A stretch of 64,000 nt of DNA from Novosphingobium subterraneum (lineage in GTDB: Bacteria > Pseudomonadota > Alphaproteobacteria > Sphingomonadales > Sphingomonadaceae), in assembly GCF_000807925.1 (NCBI RefSeq), contig NZ_JRVC01000011.1, positions 1 through 64,000 of the forward strand, read 5' to 3'. The first letter of the stretch is position 1, and each line of letters opens with the position of its first letter. This document shows positions 17,640 to 25,954 of the stretch, in pieces. Position numbers and translations under genes: made by a program. The notes below the pieces were generated by a model. It did not search any database. It was not told the origin of the DNA and was given only the letters and a program-made list of their open reading frames with translations.

Positions 17640-18008
17640 TCAGGCTGCGCGGCGGACGGGCGCCTGCTTCGGCGAATGCCCCTCGCGATAGTGGCGGATG
17701 GCAAACTCGCTCACCAGGCGTTCGAACACAGCGTCGTGCAGGCGATGTTCGAACTCCAGCCCCGAGACCCGATCCCGGCTCCACACCACGAACGCCAGCT
17801 TGGGCTGGAGGCCCGGCAGCATCAGGTAGAGCGGTTCGTCGATCCGCAGCTTCTCGAGGCCCTCGATCCGCGCGCCGTAAGGATTGAGATCCTTAAGCAT
17901 AACCGTTGACCGTGTTGCGCCGTGCTTGCAGCGAACCGGAAGCTCGATTCCCACGCGTGAGGCGCGGCGCTTTACATCGAGTTCTTCGGAACTGGTATCC
18001 AGCCACAT
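17640..18008 (-). CDS. Stand-alone PilZ-domain protein
   Basis: A 122-residue protein made essentially of one PilZ domain. The c-di-GMP-binding RRASR motif lies near residues 14-18 and the DLNPYGARIEG segment near 40-50 corresponds to the D/NxSxxG part of the family, here with Pro-Tyr in place of Ser. The start is placed at 18008 because GAGGAGG sits 8 bases upstream; a longer in-frame ORF to 18089 lacks a ribosome-binding site. It is a possible effector for the GGDEF-EAL proteins of the window. Confidence 0.82.
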   Translation of the reverse strand: MWLDTSSEELDVKRRASRVGIELPVRCKHGATRSTVMLKDLNPYGARIEGLEKLRIDEPLYLMLPGLQPKLAFVVWSRDRVSGLEFEHRLHDAVFERLVSEFAIRHYREGHSPKQAPVRRAA

Positions 18009-18225
18009 GACAGGTCCTCCTCTGGTTTTAACCACATGGATAAGGACGGAGCGTCGGGACAGGATTTCAGGGCGGTACGTGTTTGCCACAAGACCCGTGC
18101 GTCAGTTGCAAGCGGCACAGCTTGATTTGCAAGTGTAACGCGAGGCCAGCTTGCGCTGGATCAAGGCTCCGACTGTTGAGGGCATTAATCACGCATCAGC
18201 TTCACAGGATGCCAAGGAGATCCTC

Positions 18226-18759
18226 ATGACCGCCGCAAGCCTTGCCGAACTCGCCCCGCTTCGTCCCTTTGCAACGCGCGACGGCACGCGCCTGGATGTG
18301 CGTGCGGCCTTTTCCGAAGACGAGGCGGTGCTGGAAAGCTTCTTCGAAAACGTCAGCGCTGAGGACCGCCGCTTCCGTTTTCTCGCAGCAAGCCGCCATG
18401 TCGGACACGACCAGCTCTATCCACTGACCCATTGCGATCACTGGCGCACCGAAAGCTTCCTGGCATTTGATCATGAGAGCGGGGTGCTCGTAGCCTCGGC
18501 GGTACTCGCCTGCGACGCCAAGATGGAGACCGGGGAAATCGCTGTCTCGATCCGCAACGACTGGCGCGGTCGCGGCATCGGCTGGGCGATGCTCGACCTG
18601 CTTGGTGAAGAAGCGCGCAAGCGCGGGCTGCGGCGCGTGATCTCGATCGAGGATCGTGACAACCATGCCGCCATCGAACTTGAGCGCGAACGCGGCTTCG
18701 TGCCCCGTGCCATCGATGGTGACCCGCGCCTCTTGCTGCTGGAAAAGCGCTTCGACTGA
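18226..18759 (+). CDS. GNAT-family N-acetyltransferase
   Basis: A 177-residue GNAT-fold acyltransferase. The acetyl-CoA pyrophosphate loop is seen in DWRGRGIGWAMLDLL near residues 108-122, followed by the family's C-terminal N-H-A-A...ERERGF pattern near 146-160. It resembles the GNAT domain attached to acyl-CoA synthetase-like lysine acetyltransferases, so protein lysine acetylation is possible but unproven. ATG 18226 is preceded by AAGGAG at 18213. Confidence 0.85.
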   Translation: MTAASLAELAPLRPFATRDGTRLDVRAAFSEDEAVLESFFENVSAEDRRFRFLAASRHVGHDQLYPLTHCDHWRTESFLAFDHESGVLVASAVLACDAKMETGEIAVSIRNDWRGRGIGWAMLDLLGEEARKRGLRRVISIEDRDNHAAIELERERGFVPRAIDGDPRLLLLEKRFD

Positions 18760-18826
18760 CGCAGTTCCTCGGGTCGCATCGAGGCTGCAGCCGGGGCAGG
18801 GGAAGGCCTGCTCCGGCTTTTGTTAC

Positions 18827-20257
18827 TCAGGGTAATCGGGCGAGCATATCCCGCGCAAACAGCGAAAGCGTGTCGTCGCGCGCGCCCATGATTACGATCC
18901 GGTCGCCCGGGCGGGCAAGGACAACGATTCGGTCGGCGCAATCATCGCGCGAGGGGAGGTATTCGGCCTGCCCGCCGTGCTCGCGGATCATGCCGACGAT
19001 GCGCTCTGACCCGACCGAGCGATCCACCGTTCCACCGAAGTAGACAGGATCGCACAGGATCGTGACGTCTTCCGGAGACAGTCGGGTCGCCAGGACTTCT
19101 GCGAGTTCGTGGCCCATCTGTCGCAGCGGACCATAGCCGTGCGGCTGGAAGAACGCGATCACCCGGCCCGGGTGGGCCTTGAGGGTGGCGAGAGTGGCCG
19201 CGACCTTTTCAGGGTTATGACCGAAATCGTCGATGACCGTGATCCCGCCGGCGCTGGTGCCGACGATGTCGAAGCGGCGGGCCAAGCCGGAAAAGCCTGC
19301 AAGGTGCCGAACACCGTCGTTCAGCGGTACTCCGGCGGCCTGCGCTGCAGCAAGGGCCGCCAGCGCATTGGCAAGGTTGTGGCGGCCCGGCACCTTGAGC
19401 GTGAGCGGATAGGCGGCGCCGTCGTTGCGGTCGATGACCGTCGCGGAGATTGAAGTGGGCCCTTCCGCAATCGTGCCTGGTTCTACGAAGATGCGCGCAT
19501 TGCCTGCAAACCCGAACGTCACTGCCTTGTTTGCGCGATGTACCAGTGCAAGGCTTTCCGGGTCATCGGCGTTGATTACTGCAATCGCCGCCCGGCCGAG
19601 GAAATCGCCAAACAACTCGTGCAGTTCCTCAAGGCTCTTGTGATCGAGACTGACGTTGTTCAGCACTGCAATCAAAGGTTCGTAGAGCGCGATGGAGCCA
19701 TCGCTCTCGTCAACCTCCGAAACAAAAATGCCGCCAGAGCCGACTCTTGCGGAGGCGAACGGTGCATCCGCCGCAACAAAGTTCTTCATCACCGCGCCGT
19801 TCATGATCGTCGGATCCCGCCCTGCGGCGGTGAGGATCCATCCGATCATCCCCGTCACGGTGGATTTGCCGCTGGTGCCGCCCACCGCAATGCTATGCGC
19901 ACTCGCGTTGAACAGTCTCGACAGCAACTCTGCGCGGCTCATACGCTCACAGCCGAGCGCCTTGGCTTTGACGACTTCGGGGACAGTATCCTCGACAGCC
20001 GCCGAGGCTACGAGCACTTGGCCTGCCGAGGTCAGGCCTGAACCATCCTGCGCAAACAGCTTAAAGCCGAGCGTTTCCAGCCATGCGAACTTCTCCGGCG
20101 TCCTGCCCTGATCGCGGCTGCGGTCAGACCCTGCAACCTGGGCCCCCATTCCCCGCAGGATCAGCGCGAGCGGCAACATCCCCGAGCCGCCGATCCCGCA
20201 AAAGAACCAGTTGCGCGTGGTGAGATCGGAAGGGGCTGCAGGATCGGTCGTGGTCAT
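18827..20257 (-). CDS. Mur ligase family protein (MurC/Mpl-like)
   Basis: ATP-dependent ligase joining UDP-N-acetylmuramate to an amino acid or peptide. The UDP-binding loop FCGIGGSGMLPLAL is near residues 17-30, the ATP P-loop GGTSGKSTVTGM near 112-123, and FQPHGYGPLRQM near 378-389 corresponds to the MurC FQPHRYxR motif. At 476 residues it could be MurC or the recycling ligase Mpl. It sits back-to-back with an L,D-carboxypeptidase gene rather than in a division cluster, which favours recycling. ATG 20257 is preferred to ATG 20296 on N-terminal similarity only. Confidence 0.82.
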   Translation of the reverse strand: MTTTDPAAPSDLTTRNWFFCGIGGSGMLPLALILRGMGAQVAGSDRSRDQGRTPEKFAWLETLGFKLFAQDGSGLTSAGQVLVASAAVEDTVPEVVKAKALGCERMSRAELLSRLFNASAHSIAVGGTSGKSTVTGMIGWILTAAGRDPTIMNGAVMKNFVAADAPFASARVGSGGIFVSEVDESDGSIALYEPLIAVLNNVSLDHKSLEELHELFGDFLGRAAIAVINADDPESLALVHRANKAVTFGFAGNARIFVEPGTIAEGPTSISATVIDRNDGAAYPLTLKVPGRHNLANALAALAAAQAAGVPLNDGVRHLAGFSGLARRFDIVGTSAGGITVIDDFGHNPEKVAATLATLKAHPGRVIAFFQPHGYGPLRQMGHELAEVLATRLSPEDVTILCDPVYFGGTVDRSVGSERIVGMIREHGGQAEYLPSRDDCADRIVVLARPGDRIVIMGARDDTLSLFARDMLARLP

Positions 20258-20337
20258 GCCCTTGCGGTATGCGCCCGCGCGGCTGGTGACAACCATCCGA
20301 TTGCCGCTTTTACCGCAGCGGAGAAACCGGCTAGGGA

Positions 20338-21165
20338 ATGCGGGTGACCAGACGCATCGCCATCTGCGCGCCTTCGACGCCGTTCACACGGGAAGACGCC
20401 GCGCGCGTGATTGCCTTGGCCGAGGCGGAATCCCCCGAACTCGAACTTGTTTTCCACGAACAGTGCTTTGTCAGCGATGGGCACTTCGCCGGATCGGACG
20501 CACTGCGGCGCGCAGCATTCGTCGAATGCGCCAATGATCCCGCGTTCGAGGCGGTTTGGTTCGTGCGCGGTGGTTACGGCGCCAATCGCATCGCCATGGA
20601 TGCGCTGCCCGAGCTCAGCGCGTCGGCCTATGACAAGCAGTATCTGGGCTACTCGGACGGCGGGACTTTGCTCGGACTGCTGTACCGCGCCGGCATTGGC
20701 CGGCAGGTCCATGCACCTATGCCGGTCGATCTGCGCCGGCCGGGCGGCGAGGCTGCTGTCCTGCGCACGCTGGATTGGCTAAACGGAGGTCGTGCCGGCC
20801 TTGAACCTTCGCTTGCCGGCGGGAAGCCCGCCGTCGCATTCAACCTGATGACGCTCGCAATGCTGTGCGGAACGCCACTGATGCCGAACCTTTCCGGGCA
20901 CGTCGTGATGGTCGAGGAAGTTGCCGAGTACCTCTATGCGGTGGACCGGCTGCTGTTCCATGTCACCGGCAGCCTTTCCTTGGTTGGCGTGGCAGGGCTT
21001 CGCCTTGGCCGCGTCAGCGACGTGCCTGAAAACGACCGCCCCTTCGGTTGCGAGGTCGAGGACATGGCGCGACACTGGTGCTCGCGCACCGGGATCGCCT
21101 ATCTCGGGCAGGCCGACATCGGCCACGATATCGACAACAAGATCGTCCCGTTCGGGCTTGCCTGA
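20338..21165 (+). CDS. Muramoyltetrapeptide L,D-carboxypeptidase (S66 family)
   Basis: Cleaves the terminal D-alanine of cytoplasmic tetrapeptides during peptidoglycan recycling. The S66 triad is visible: nucleophile Ser106 in LGYSDGGTL, Glu in VEEVAEYLYAVDRLLFH near residue 195 and His in IGHDIDNKIVPFG near 263. The upstream VRGGYGANRI motif is also family-typical. Length 275 residues, slightly shorter than E. coli LdcA. It is divergent from the Mur ligase gene, so the two could share a control region. Confidence 0.9.
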   Translation: MRVTRRIAICAPSTPFTREDAARVIALAEAESPELELVFHEQCFVSDGHFAGSDALRRAAFVECANDPAFEAVWFVRGGYGANRIAMDALPELSASAYDKQYLGYSDGGTLLGLLYRAGIGRQVHAPMPVDLRRPGGEAAVLRTLDWLNGGRAGLEPSLAGGKPAVAFNLMTLAMLCGTPLMPNLSGHVVMVEEVAEYLYAVDRLLFHVTGSLSLVGVAGLRLGRVSDVPENDRPFGCEVEDMARHWCSRTGIAYLGQADIGHDIDNKIVPFGLA

Positions 21166-21239
21166 AGAGAACGGCGGCAATAGGGCGCGCGCCACAGTAG
21201 TGACGGCAACCAATTCGGGCGCGATTGAGGAGAGTTGCA

Positions 21240-22175
21240 ATGCGAGCTTTCGTTTTTCCGGGGCAGGGCAGCCAGAAGGTCGGCATGGGCCTCGAACTCG
21301 CCGAAGCCAGCGCCGTGGCGCGCGAAGTGTTCGAGGAAGTTGACGACGCGCTTGGCCAGAAGCTTTTCCAGATCATGAAGGAAGGCCCGGAAGACGCTCT
21401 GACCCTTACCGAAAACGCCCAGCCCGCGATCATGGCCAACGCCATCGCCGTGCTGCGCGTGCTCGAGAAGGAAGGGGGCATCACGCTAGCAGAGAAGGCC
21501 GATTTCGTGGCCGGGCACAGCCTTGGCGAATATACTGCGCTTTGCGCTGCGAGCGCGTTCAGCCTTGCCGATACCGCACGCTTGCTGAAGCTGCGCGGCC
21601 AGTCGATGCAGGCTGCGGTGCCTGTCGGACAGGGCGCGATGTGCGCGCTGCTGGGGGCCGACATCGAGAAGGCGACTGCCTTGGCTGAAGCTGCAGCCGA
21701 AGGAGAAGTCTGCACTGTCGCCAACGACAATGATCCGACGCAGGTCGTGCTTTCCGGCCACAAGGCGGCGATTGAGCGCGCGGTGGCGATGGTCAAGGAT
21801 CATGGCATCAAGCGCGGCGTGCTGCTGCCGGTGTCCGCGCCGTTCCACTGCCCGCTGATGCAGCCTGCGGCCGATGCCATGGCCGAGGCGTTCGAGAAGA
21901 CTCCGCCGTCCGCGCTGCGCGTCGCGCTTTTCGCCAATGTCACCGCCGCAGTGGTGACCGATCCTGCGGAAGTGAAGCGCCTTCTGGTCGAACAGGTCAC
22001 CGGCCGCGTCCGCTGGCGCGAAAGCGCGATGGCGATGAAGGATGCCGGCGTCGAGCAGTTCGTCGAACTTGGCGGCAAGGTCCTTGGGCCCATGATCAAC
22101 CGCTCGGTCGCCGATGTGTCCGTCACCAGCGTCATCGGCATGGCCGACATCGAAGCCATCCTCAAGGAGCTCTGA
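21240..22175 (+). CDS. fabD: Malonyl-CoA:ACP transacylase
   Basis: Loads malonyl groups onto acyl carrier protein for fatty acid synthesis. The family pattern is complete: AFVFPGQGSQKVGMG at residues 3-17, nucleophile Ser94 in GHSLGEYTAL, and the His in VSAPFHCPLM near 202. Length 311 residues. The ATG at 21240 has GAGGAG upstream; an in-frame TTG at 21225 is not supported. fabG follows after 4 bases. Confidence 0.96.
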   Translation: MRAFVFPGQGSQKVGMGLELAEASAVAREVFEEVDDALGQKLFQIMKEGPEDALTLTENAQPAIMANAIAVLRVLEKEGGITLAEKADFVAGHSLGEYTALCAASAFSLADTARLLKLRGQSMQAAVPVGQGAMCALLGADIEKATALAEAAAEGEVCTVANDNDPTQVVLSGHKAAIERAVAMVKDHGIKRGVLLPVSAPFHCPLMQPAADAMAEAFEKTPPSALRVALFANVTAAVVTDPAEVKRLLVEQVTGRVRWRESAMAMKDAGVEQFVELGGKVLGPMINRSVADVSVTSVIGMADIEAILKEL

Positions 22176-22179
22176 GCCC

Positions 22180-22944
22180 ATGGAAAATCGTCTTTTCGAC
22201 CTTAGCGGCATGACCGCCCTCGTCACCGGCGCTGCCGGGGGCATCGGCTCCTCGATCTGCCATGCACTGGCAAAGCAGGGTGCCCGCATCGCCCTGTCGG
22301 GCACCAATCCCGCCAAGCTGCGCGCCTTCCGCGAGGAACTGAACGACACATACGGTCATGACCACGTCGAAATCACCTGCGATCTTTCGAACACCGAGCA
22401 GGTCGAGCATCTCGTCCCGGCGGCGATGGACACGCTGGGCAAGCTCGACATTTTGGTGAACAACGCCGGCATCACCCGTGACAACCTAGCCATGCGGATG
22501 AAGGACGAGGAATGGGACGCGGTCATCCGCGTCAACCTCGAAGCCGCGTTCCGCCTGATGCGCGCCGCGACCAAGCCGATGATGAAGGCCCGCTTCGGCC
22601 GCATCGTCACCATCACCAGCGTTGTCGGTGCGACCGGCAATCCCGGCCAGGTCAACTACGCGGCGGCCAAGGCCGGACTCGTCGGTATGTCCAAGTCGCT
22701 GGGTCAGGAACTCGCCAGCCGCGGCGTCACCGTGAACTGCGTCGCGCCCGGCTTCATCCGCACGGCGATGACCGATGTGCTGCCCGATGGCCAGAAGGAC
22801 GCGCTCAACGCCCGCATCCCGATGGGGCGCATGGGCGAGGGTTCGGACATCGGCGCTGCCGTCGCCTATCTCGCCTCGAAGGAGGCGGGCTACGTCACCG
22901 GCCAGACGCTGCACGTCAATGGCGGCATGGCGATGATGTCGTAA
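22180..22944 (+). CDS. fabG: 3-oxoacyl-ACP reductase
   Basis: NADPH-dependent short-chain dehydrogenase reducing 3-oxoacyl-ACP. The nucleotide loop TGAAGGIGSS is near residues 16-25, NNAGITRDNLAMRM near 92-105, and the Ser-Tyr-Lys triad appears as ITSVVG and NYAAAKAG (Tyr near 159, Lys near 163). Length 254 residues. The start is 4 bases after fabD, forming a fatty-acid operon that ends in a terminator. Confidence 0.95.
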   Translation: MENRLFDLSGMTALVTGAAGGIGSSICHALAKQGARIALSGTNPAKLRAFREELNDTYGHDHVEITCDLSNTEQVEHLVPAAMDTLGKLDILVNNAGITRDNLAMRMKDEEWDAVIRVNLEAAFRLMRAATKPMMKARFGRIVTITSVVGATGNPGQVNYAAAKAGLVGMSKSLGQELASRGVTVNCVAPGFIRTAMTDVLPDGQKDALNARIPMGRMGEGSDIGAAVAYLASKEAGYVTGQTLHVNGGMAMMS

Positions 22945-22958
22945 TGCTCTCCTGAGCC

Positions 22959-22986
22959 CCGCCACAGGCTGATTCTGGCGGTTTTA
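22959..22986 (+). terminator. Intrinsic terminator after fabG
   Basis: CCGCCA pairs with TGGCGG across an 11-base loop and is followed by TTTTAT, 15 bases past the fabG stop. Confidence 0.75.
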
Positions 22987-23146
22987 TCCCCAACTTAGGG
23001 GACAAGAGCGGGGCCGGTGCTTGCCGAGTCCCGCCTCTGCGTTAAGACAGGTAGTCCGAACCAAACGCCGGGGAGCGTGATTCCCCGGTTCAGCCATATT
23101 CACGGGGCAGGGCCATCCGGCCGTTCCCGGGGGGATCGAGACGAGA

Positions 23147-24274
23147 ATGAAGGCGACGATCGAACGCGCGACGCTCCTGCGCTGCCTGTCCCACGTCCAG
23201 TCGGTGGTCGAGCGCCGGAACACGATTCCGATCCTGTCCAACGTGCTGATCGAGGCCGCGCCCGACAACACGGTCCGTCTGATGGCGACCGACCTCGATC
23301 TCCAGATCGTCGAGACCATGGCTGCCATCTCGGTCGAGAGCCCGGGGGCCATTACCGTTTCGGCGCACCTGCTGTTCGATATCGCGCGCAAGTTGCCGGA
23401 TGGCTCGCAGGTCAGCCTTGAGACGTCGGACAATCGCATGATCGTGAAGGCTGGCCGCAGCCGCTTCCAACTGCCGACGCTGCCGCGCGATGATTTCCCG
23501 GTGATCGTCGAGGGTGACTTGCCCACCAGCTTCGAAGTTCCCGCGCGCACGCTGGCCGAACTGATCGACCGCACCCGCTTTGCGATCTCGACCGAAGAGA
23601 CGCGCTATTACCTCAACGGTATCTTCCTCCACGTTTCGGACGATGCGCAGCCCGTTCTCAAGGCCGCCGCCACCGATGGCCACCGCCTTGCCCGCTTCAC
23701 CATTGCTCGCCCCGAAGGCGCAGAGGGCATGCCCGACGTGATCGTGCCGCGCAAATGCGTGGGCGAGCTGCGCAAGCTGCTGGAAGAAGTGCTCGATTCG
23801 GCCGTGCTGATCGACCTTTCCGCCAGCAAGGTCCGCTTCACCCTTGGCGGTGAAAACGGCGTAGTGCTCACCAGCAAGCTGATCGACGGCACCTTCCCGG
23901 ATTATAGCCGAGTCATCCCGACCGGCAACGACAAGCTGCTCAAGCTTGATCCGCGCTCGTTCTTCGAAGGCGTCGATCGCGTGGCGACGATCGCCACCGA
24001 GAAGACCCGCGCCGTGAAGATGGCCTTGGAGAATGACCGCGTGACGCTTTCGGTCACCAGTCCTGACAACGGCACTGCTGCGGAAGAACTCCCGGCAAGC
24101 TATGCTGCCTCCGGCTTCGAGATTGGCTTCAACGCCAATTATCTGAAGGACATCCTCAGCCAGATCGACGGCGACACAGTCGAACTGCACCTTGCCGATG
24201 CCGGAGCGCCGACGCTCATCCGCCGCGATGATAAATCACCTGCGCTTTATGTGCTGATGCCGATGCGCGTCTGA
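23147..24274 (+). CDS. dnaN: DNA polymerase III sliding clamp (beta subunit)
   Basis: The ring-shaped clamp that tethers DNA polymerase III to DNA. The 375-residue protein has three repeated clamp folds. Typical segments are MKATIERATLLRCLSHVQSVVERRNTIPILSN at the start (given here only as the opening of domain 1), DGHRLARF near 177-184, and the C-terminal PLMPMRV-like VLMPMRV. It is not next to dnaA or recF here, as is usual in sphingomonads where replication genes are dispersed. GAGACGAGA precedes the ATG. Confidence 0.96.
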   Translation: MKATIERATLLRCLSHVQSVVERRNTIPILSNVLIEAAPDNTVRLMATDLDLQIVETMAAISVESPGAITVSAHLLFDIARKLPDGSQVSLETSDNRMIVKAGRSRFQLPTLPRDDFPVIVEGDLPTSFEVPARTLAELIDRTRFAISTEETRYYLNGIFLHVSDDAQPVLKAAATDGHRLARFTIARPEGAEGMPDVIVPRKCVGELRKLLEEVLDSAVLIDLSASKVRFTLGGENGVVLTSKLIDGTFPDYSRVIPTGNDKLLKLDPRSFFEGVDRVATIATEKTRAVKMALENDRVTLSVTSPDNGTAAEELPASYAASGFEIGFNANYLKDILSQIDGDTVELHLADAGAPTLIRRDDKSPALYVLMPMRV

Positions 24275-24453
24275 TGCTATTACGGTCCGTGCGATGCACG
24301 GACCGGCGGCCGGCACCGGTCTGATCACCATCGTCACAAGACACGATGTTGGGTTAACGAAAGTAAGTTTTGCCTCTCGTAGTGCCACTGTAGTGCCAAT
24401 TACCGTATTTGAAGCGTCGGTTGATACTGTCTGCTCGAACAGGAGTGTCGAGG

Positions 24454-25899
24454 ATGCAGAGTTCCCACGATCCGCAGGCGGTGGCCAAGAAGCTGGCTTT
24501 CTTCAACATCGGCAGCGAGGATCTCGCCCGCTTCCCTGAGATCGCATCGGCGTTGCGCAAGCACGCACCGCCTGCACTGGACAATCTTTACGACCAGATT
24601 TCCGCAACCCCGGAGACATCCCGCTTCTTCGGTTCGCGCGCTGCGATGAACCATGCTCGCGACAAGCAGATCGAGCATTGGGCCGGGATGTTTGGCGGCT
24701 CTGTCGACAAAGCCTATTTCGACAGCGCCGAGCGGATTGGCAACGTGCATGCCCGGATCGGACTTGAGCCGGGCTGGTATATTGGCGCCTATGCCTCCGT
24801 GCTCGAGAACATCGTAAACAAGATGTTCGCAGGCTTCACGGCAATCTTCCGTCGGCGGCAGGTGGCCAAGTCTGTCGGTTCCATGATCAAGCTGGCGCTG
24901 CTGGACATGGAGGTGGCGCTTTCGACGTACTTCAAGGCCGAGGAAGCTGCGCGAGTTGCGGTCATCGACGAAGTGAGCGCAACCTTGCGCGCGATGGCGG
25001 AAGGTGATTTTGCCACTCCGGTGCCGGATTTGCCAACCGCGTTTGCGGAACTGCAGAAGCATCTCGACGGCATGCGGGTCCAGGTTTCAGGCGTGTTGCG
25101 CAACGTGGCCGACACATCTGGCTCGGTTGACGTCGGGGCCAAGCAGATCCGCCAGGCTTCCGACGATCTGGCGCGCCGTACCGAACAGCAGGCGGCGAGC
25201 CTGGAAGAAGCATCGGCGGCGGTCACTGCGCTGGCCTCAACCGTCAATACGACGGCCGGCGATGCGGCGCACATGCACGATTCGGTTCAGCAGGCGCATG
25301 GCGAGGCGATGCGGGGCGGCGAAGTCGTCAGCGAAGCGGTCCAGGCCATGAACGATATACACAATTCGGCGCAGGAGATCGGCAAGATCATTTCTGTCAT
25401 CGATGGCATCGCGTTCCAGACCAATCTGCTTGCGTTGAACGCGGGCGTAGAGGCGGCCCGTGCCGGAGATGCCGGCCGCGGGTTCGCGGTGGTGGCCACC
25501 GAGGTTCGCGCGCTGGCGCAGCGCACTGCGGACGCCGCCCGCGATATCAAGCACCTGATCACGGCCAGTTCGACACAGGTAGAGCGCGGGGTGAGCCTTG
25601 TAGGGCAGACCGGGGATACCTTTGCCCTGATCGTGGAGCAGGTCGGCCATGTCGCCCAGCTTGCCAGCAGCATCGCCGCGATGGCGCAGGATCAGGCTGG
25701 CAGCATTGGCCAGGTTCGCGAGACCGTGCGTGAGATGGACACCATGACCCAGCAAAACGCTGCGATGGTCGAGGAAGCCACGGCAGCGGCACGAAGCCTT
25801 GCGGGCGAGGCCAACCGCCTGTCTTCGCTGGTTTCGCAATTCAGGCTTGAGGGCAACTTCGGCCATTCTGCGAATGCAACGTTCCGCAACGCTGCCTGA
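24454..25899 (+). CDS. Globin-coupled methyl-accepting chemotaxis protein (HemAT-like)
   Basis: A soluble aerotaxis-type receptor. Residues 1-170 are a protoglobin sensor domain; the probable proximal heme ligand is His99 in IGNVHARIGLEPGWYIGAY. A linker follows, then the coiled-coil signalling domain with DLARRTEQQAASLEE near 239 and the hairpin tip IDGIAFQTNLLALNAGVEAARAG near 316-338, which contacts CheA and CheW. There are no membrane segments. Length 481 residues. ATG 24454 has AGGAG at 24441; a longer frame from 24409 is unsupported. The neighbours give no chemotaxis cluster. Confidence 0.92.
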   Translation: MQSSHDPQAVAKKLAFFNIGSEDLARFPEIASALRKHAPPALDNLYDQISATPETSRFFGSRAAMNHARDKQIEHWAGMFGGSVDKAYFDSAERIGNVHARIGLEPGWYIGAYASVLENIVNKMFAGFTAIFRRRQVAKSVGSMIKLALLDMEVALSTYFKAEEAARVAVIDEVSATLRAMAEGDFATPVPDLPTAFAELQKHLDGMRVQVSGVLRNVADTSGSVDVGAKQIRQASDDLARRTEQQAASLEEASAAVTALASTVNTTAGDAAHMHDSVQQAHGEAMRGGEVVSEAVQAMNDIHNSAQEIGKIISVIDGIAFQTNLLALNAGVEAARAGDAGRGFAVVATEVRALAQRTADAARDIKHLITASSTQVERGVSLVGQTGDTFALIVEQVGHVAQLASSIAAMAQDQAGSIGQVRETVREMDTMTQQNAAMVEEATAAARSLAGEANRLSSLVSQFRLEGNFGHSANATFRNAA

Positions 25900-25914
25900 A
25901 TTAGCGTGAAAGCC

Positions 25915-25950
25915 GGCAGGCCCGCCCCCGAACGAAGGGGCGGGCCTGCC
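25915..25950. terminator. Bidirectional terminator hairpin
   Basis: Perfect 14-base arms beginning GGCAGGCCCG and ending CGGGCCTGCC around an 8-base loop, placed between the convergent chemoreceptor and amidohydrolase genes. Minus-strand reading is followed by GGCTTTC; T-tracts are weak on both sides. Confidence 0.75.
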
Positions 25951-25954
25951 TGCG

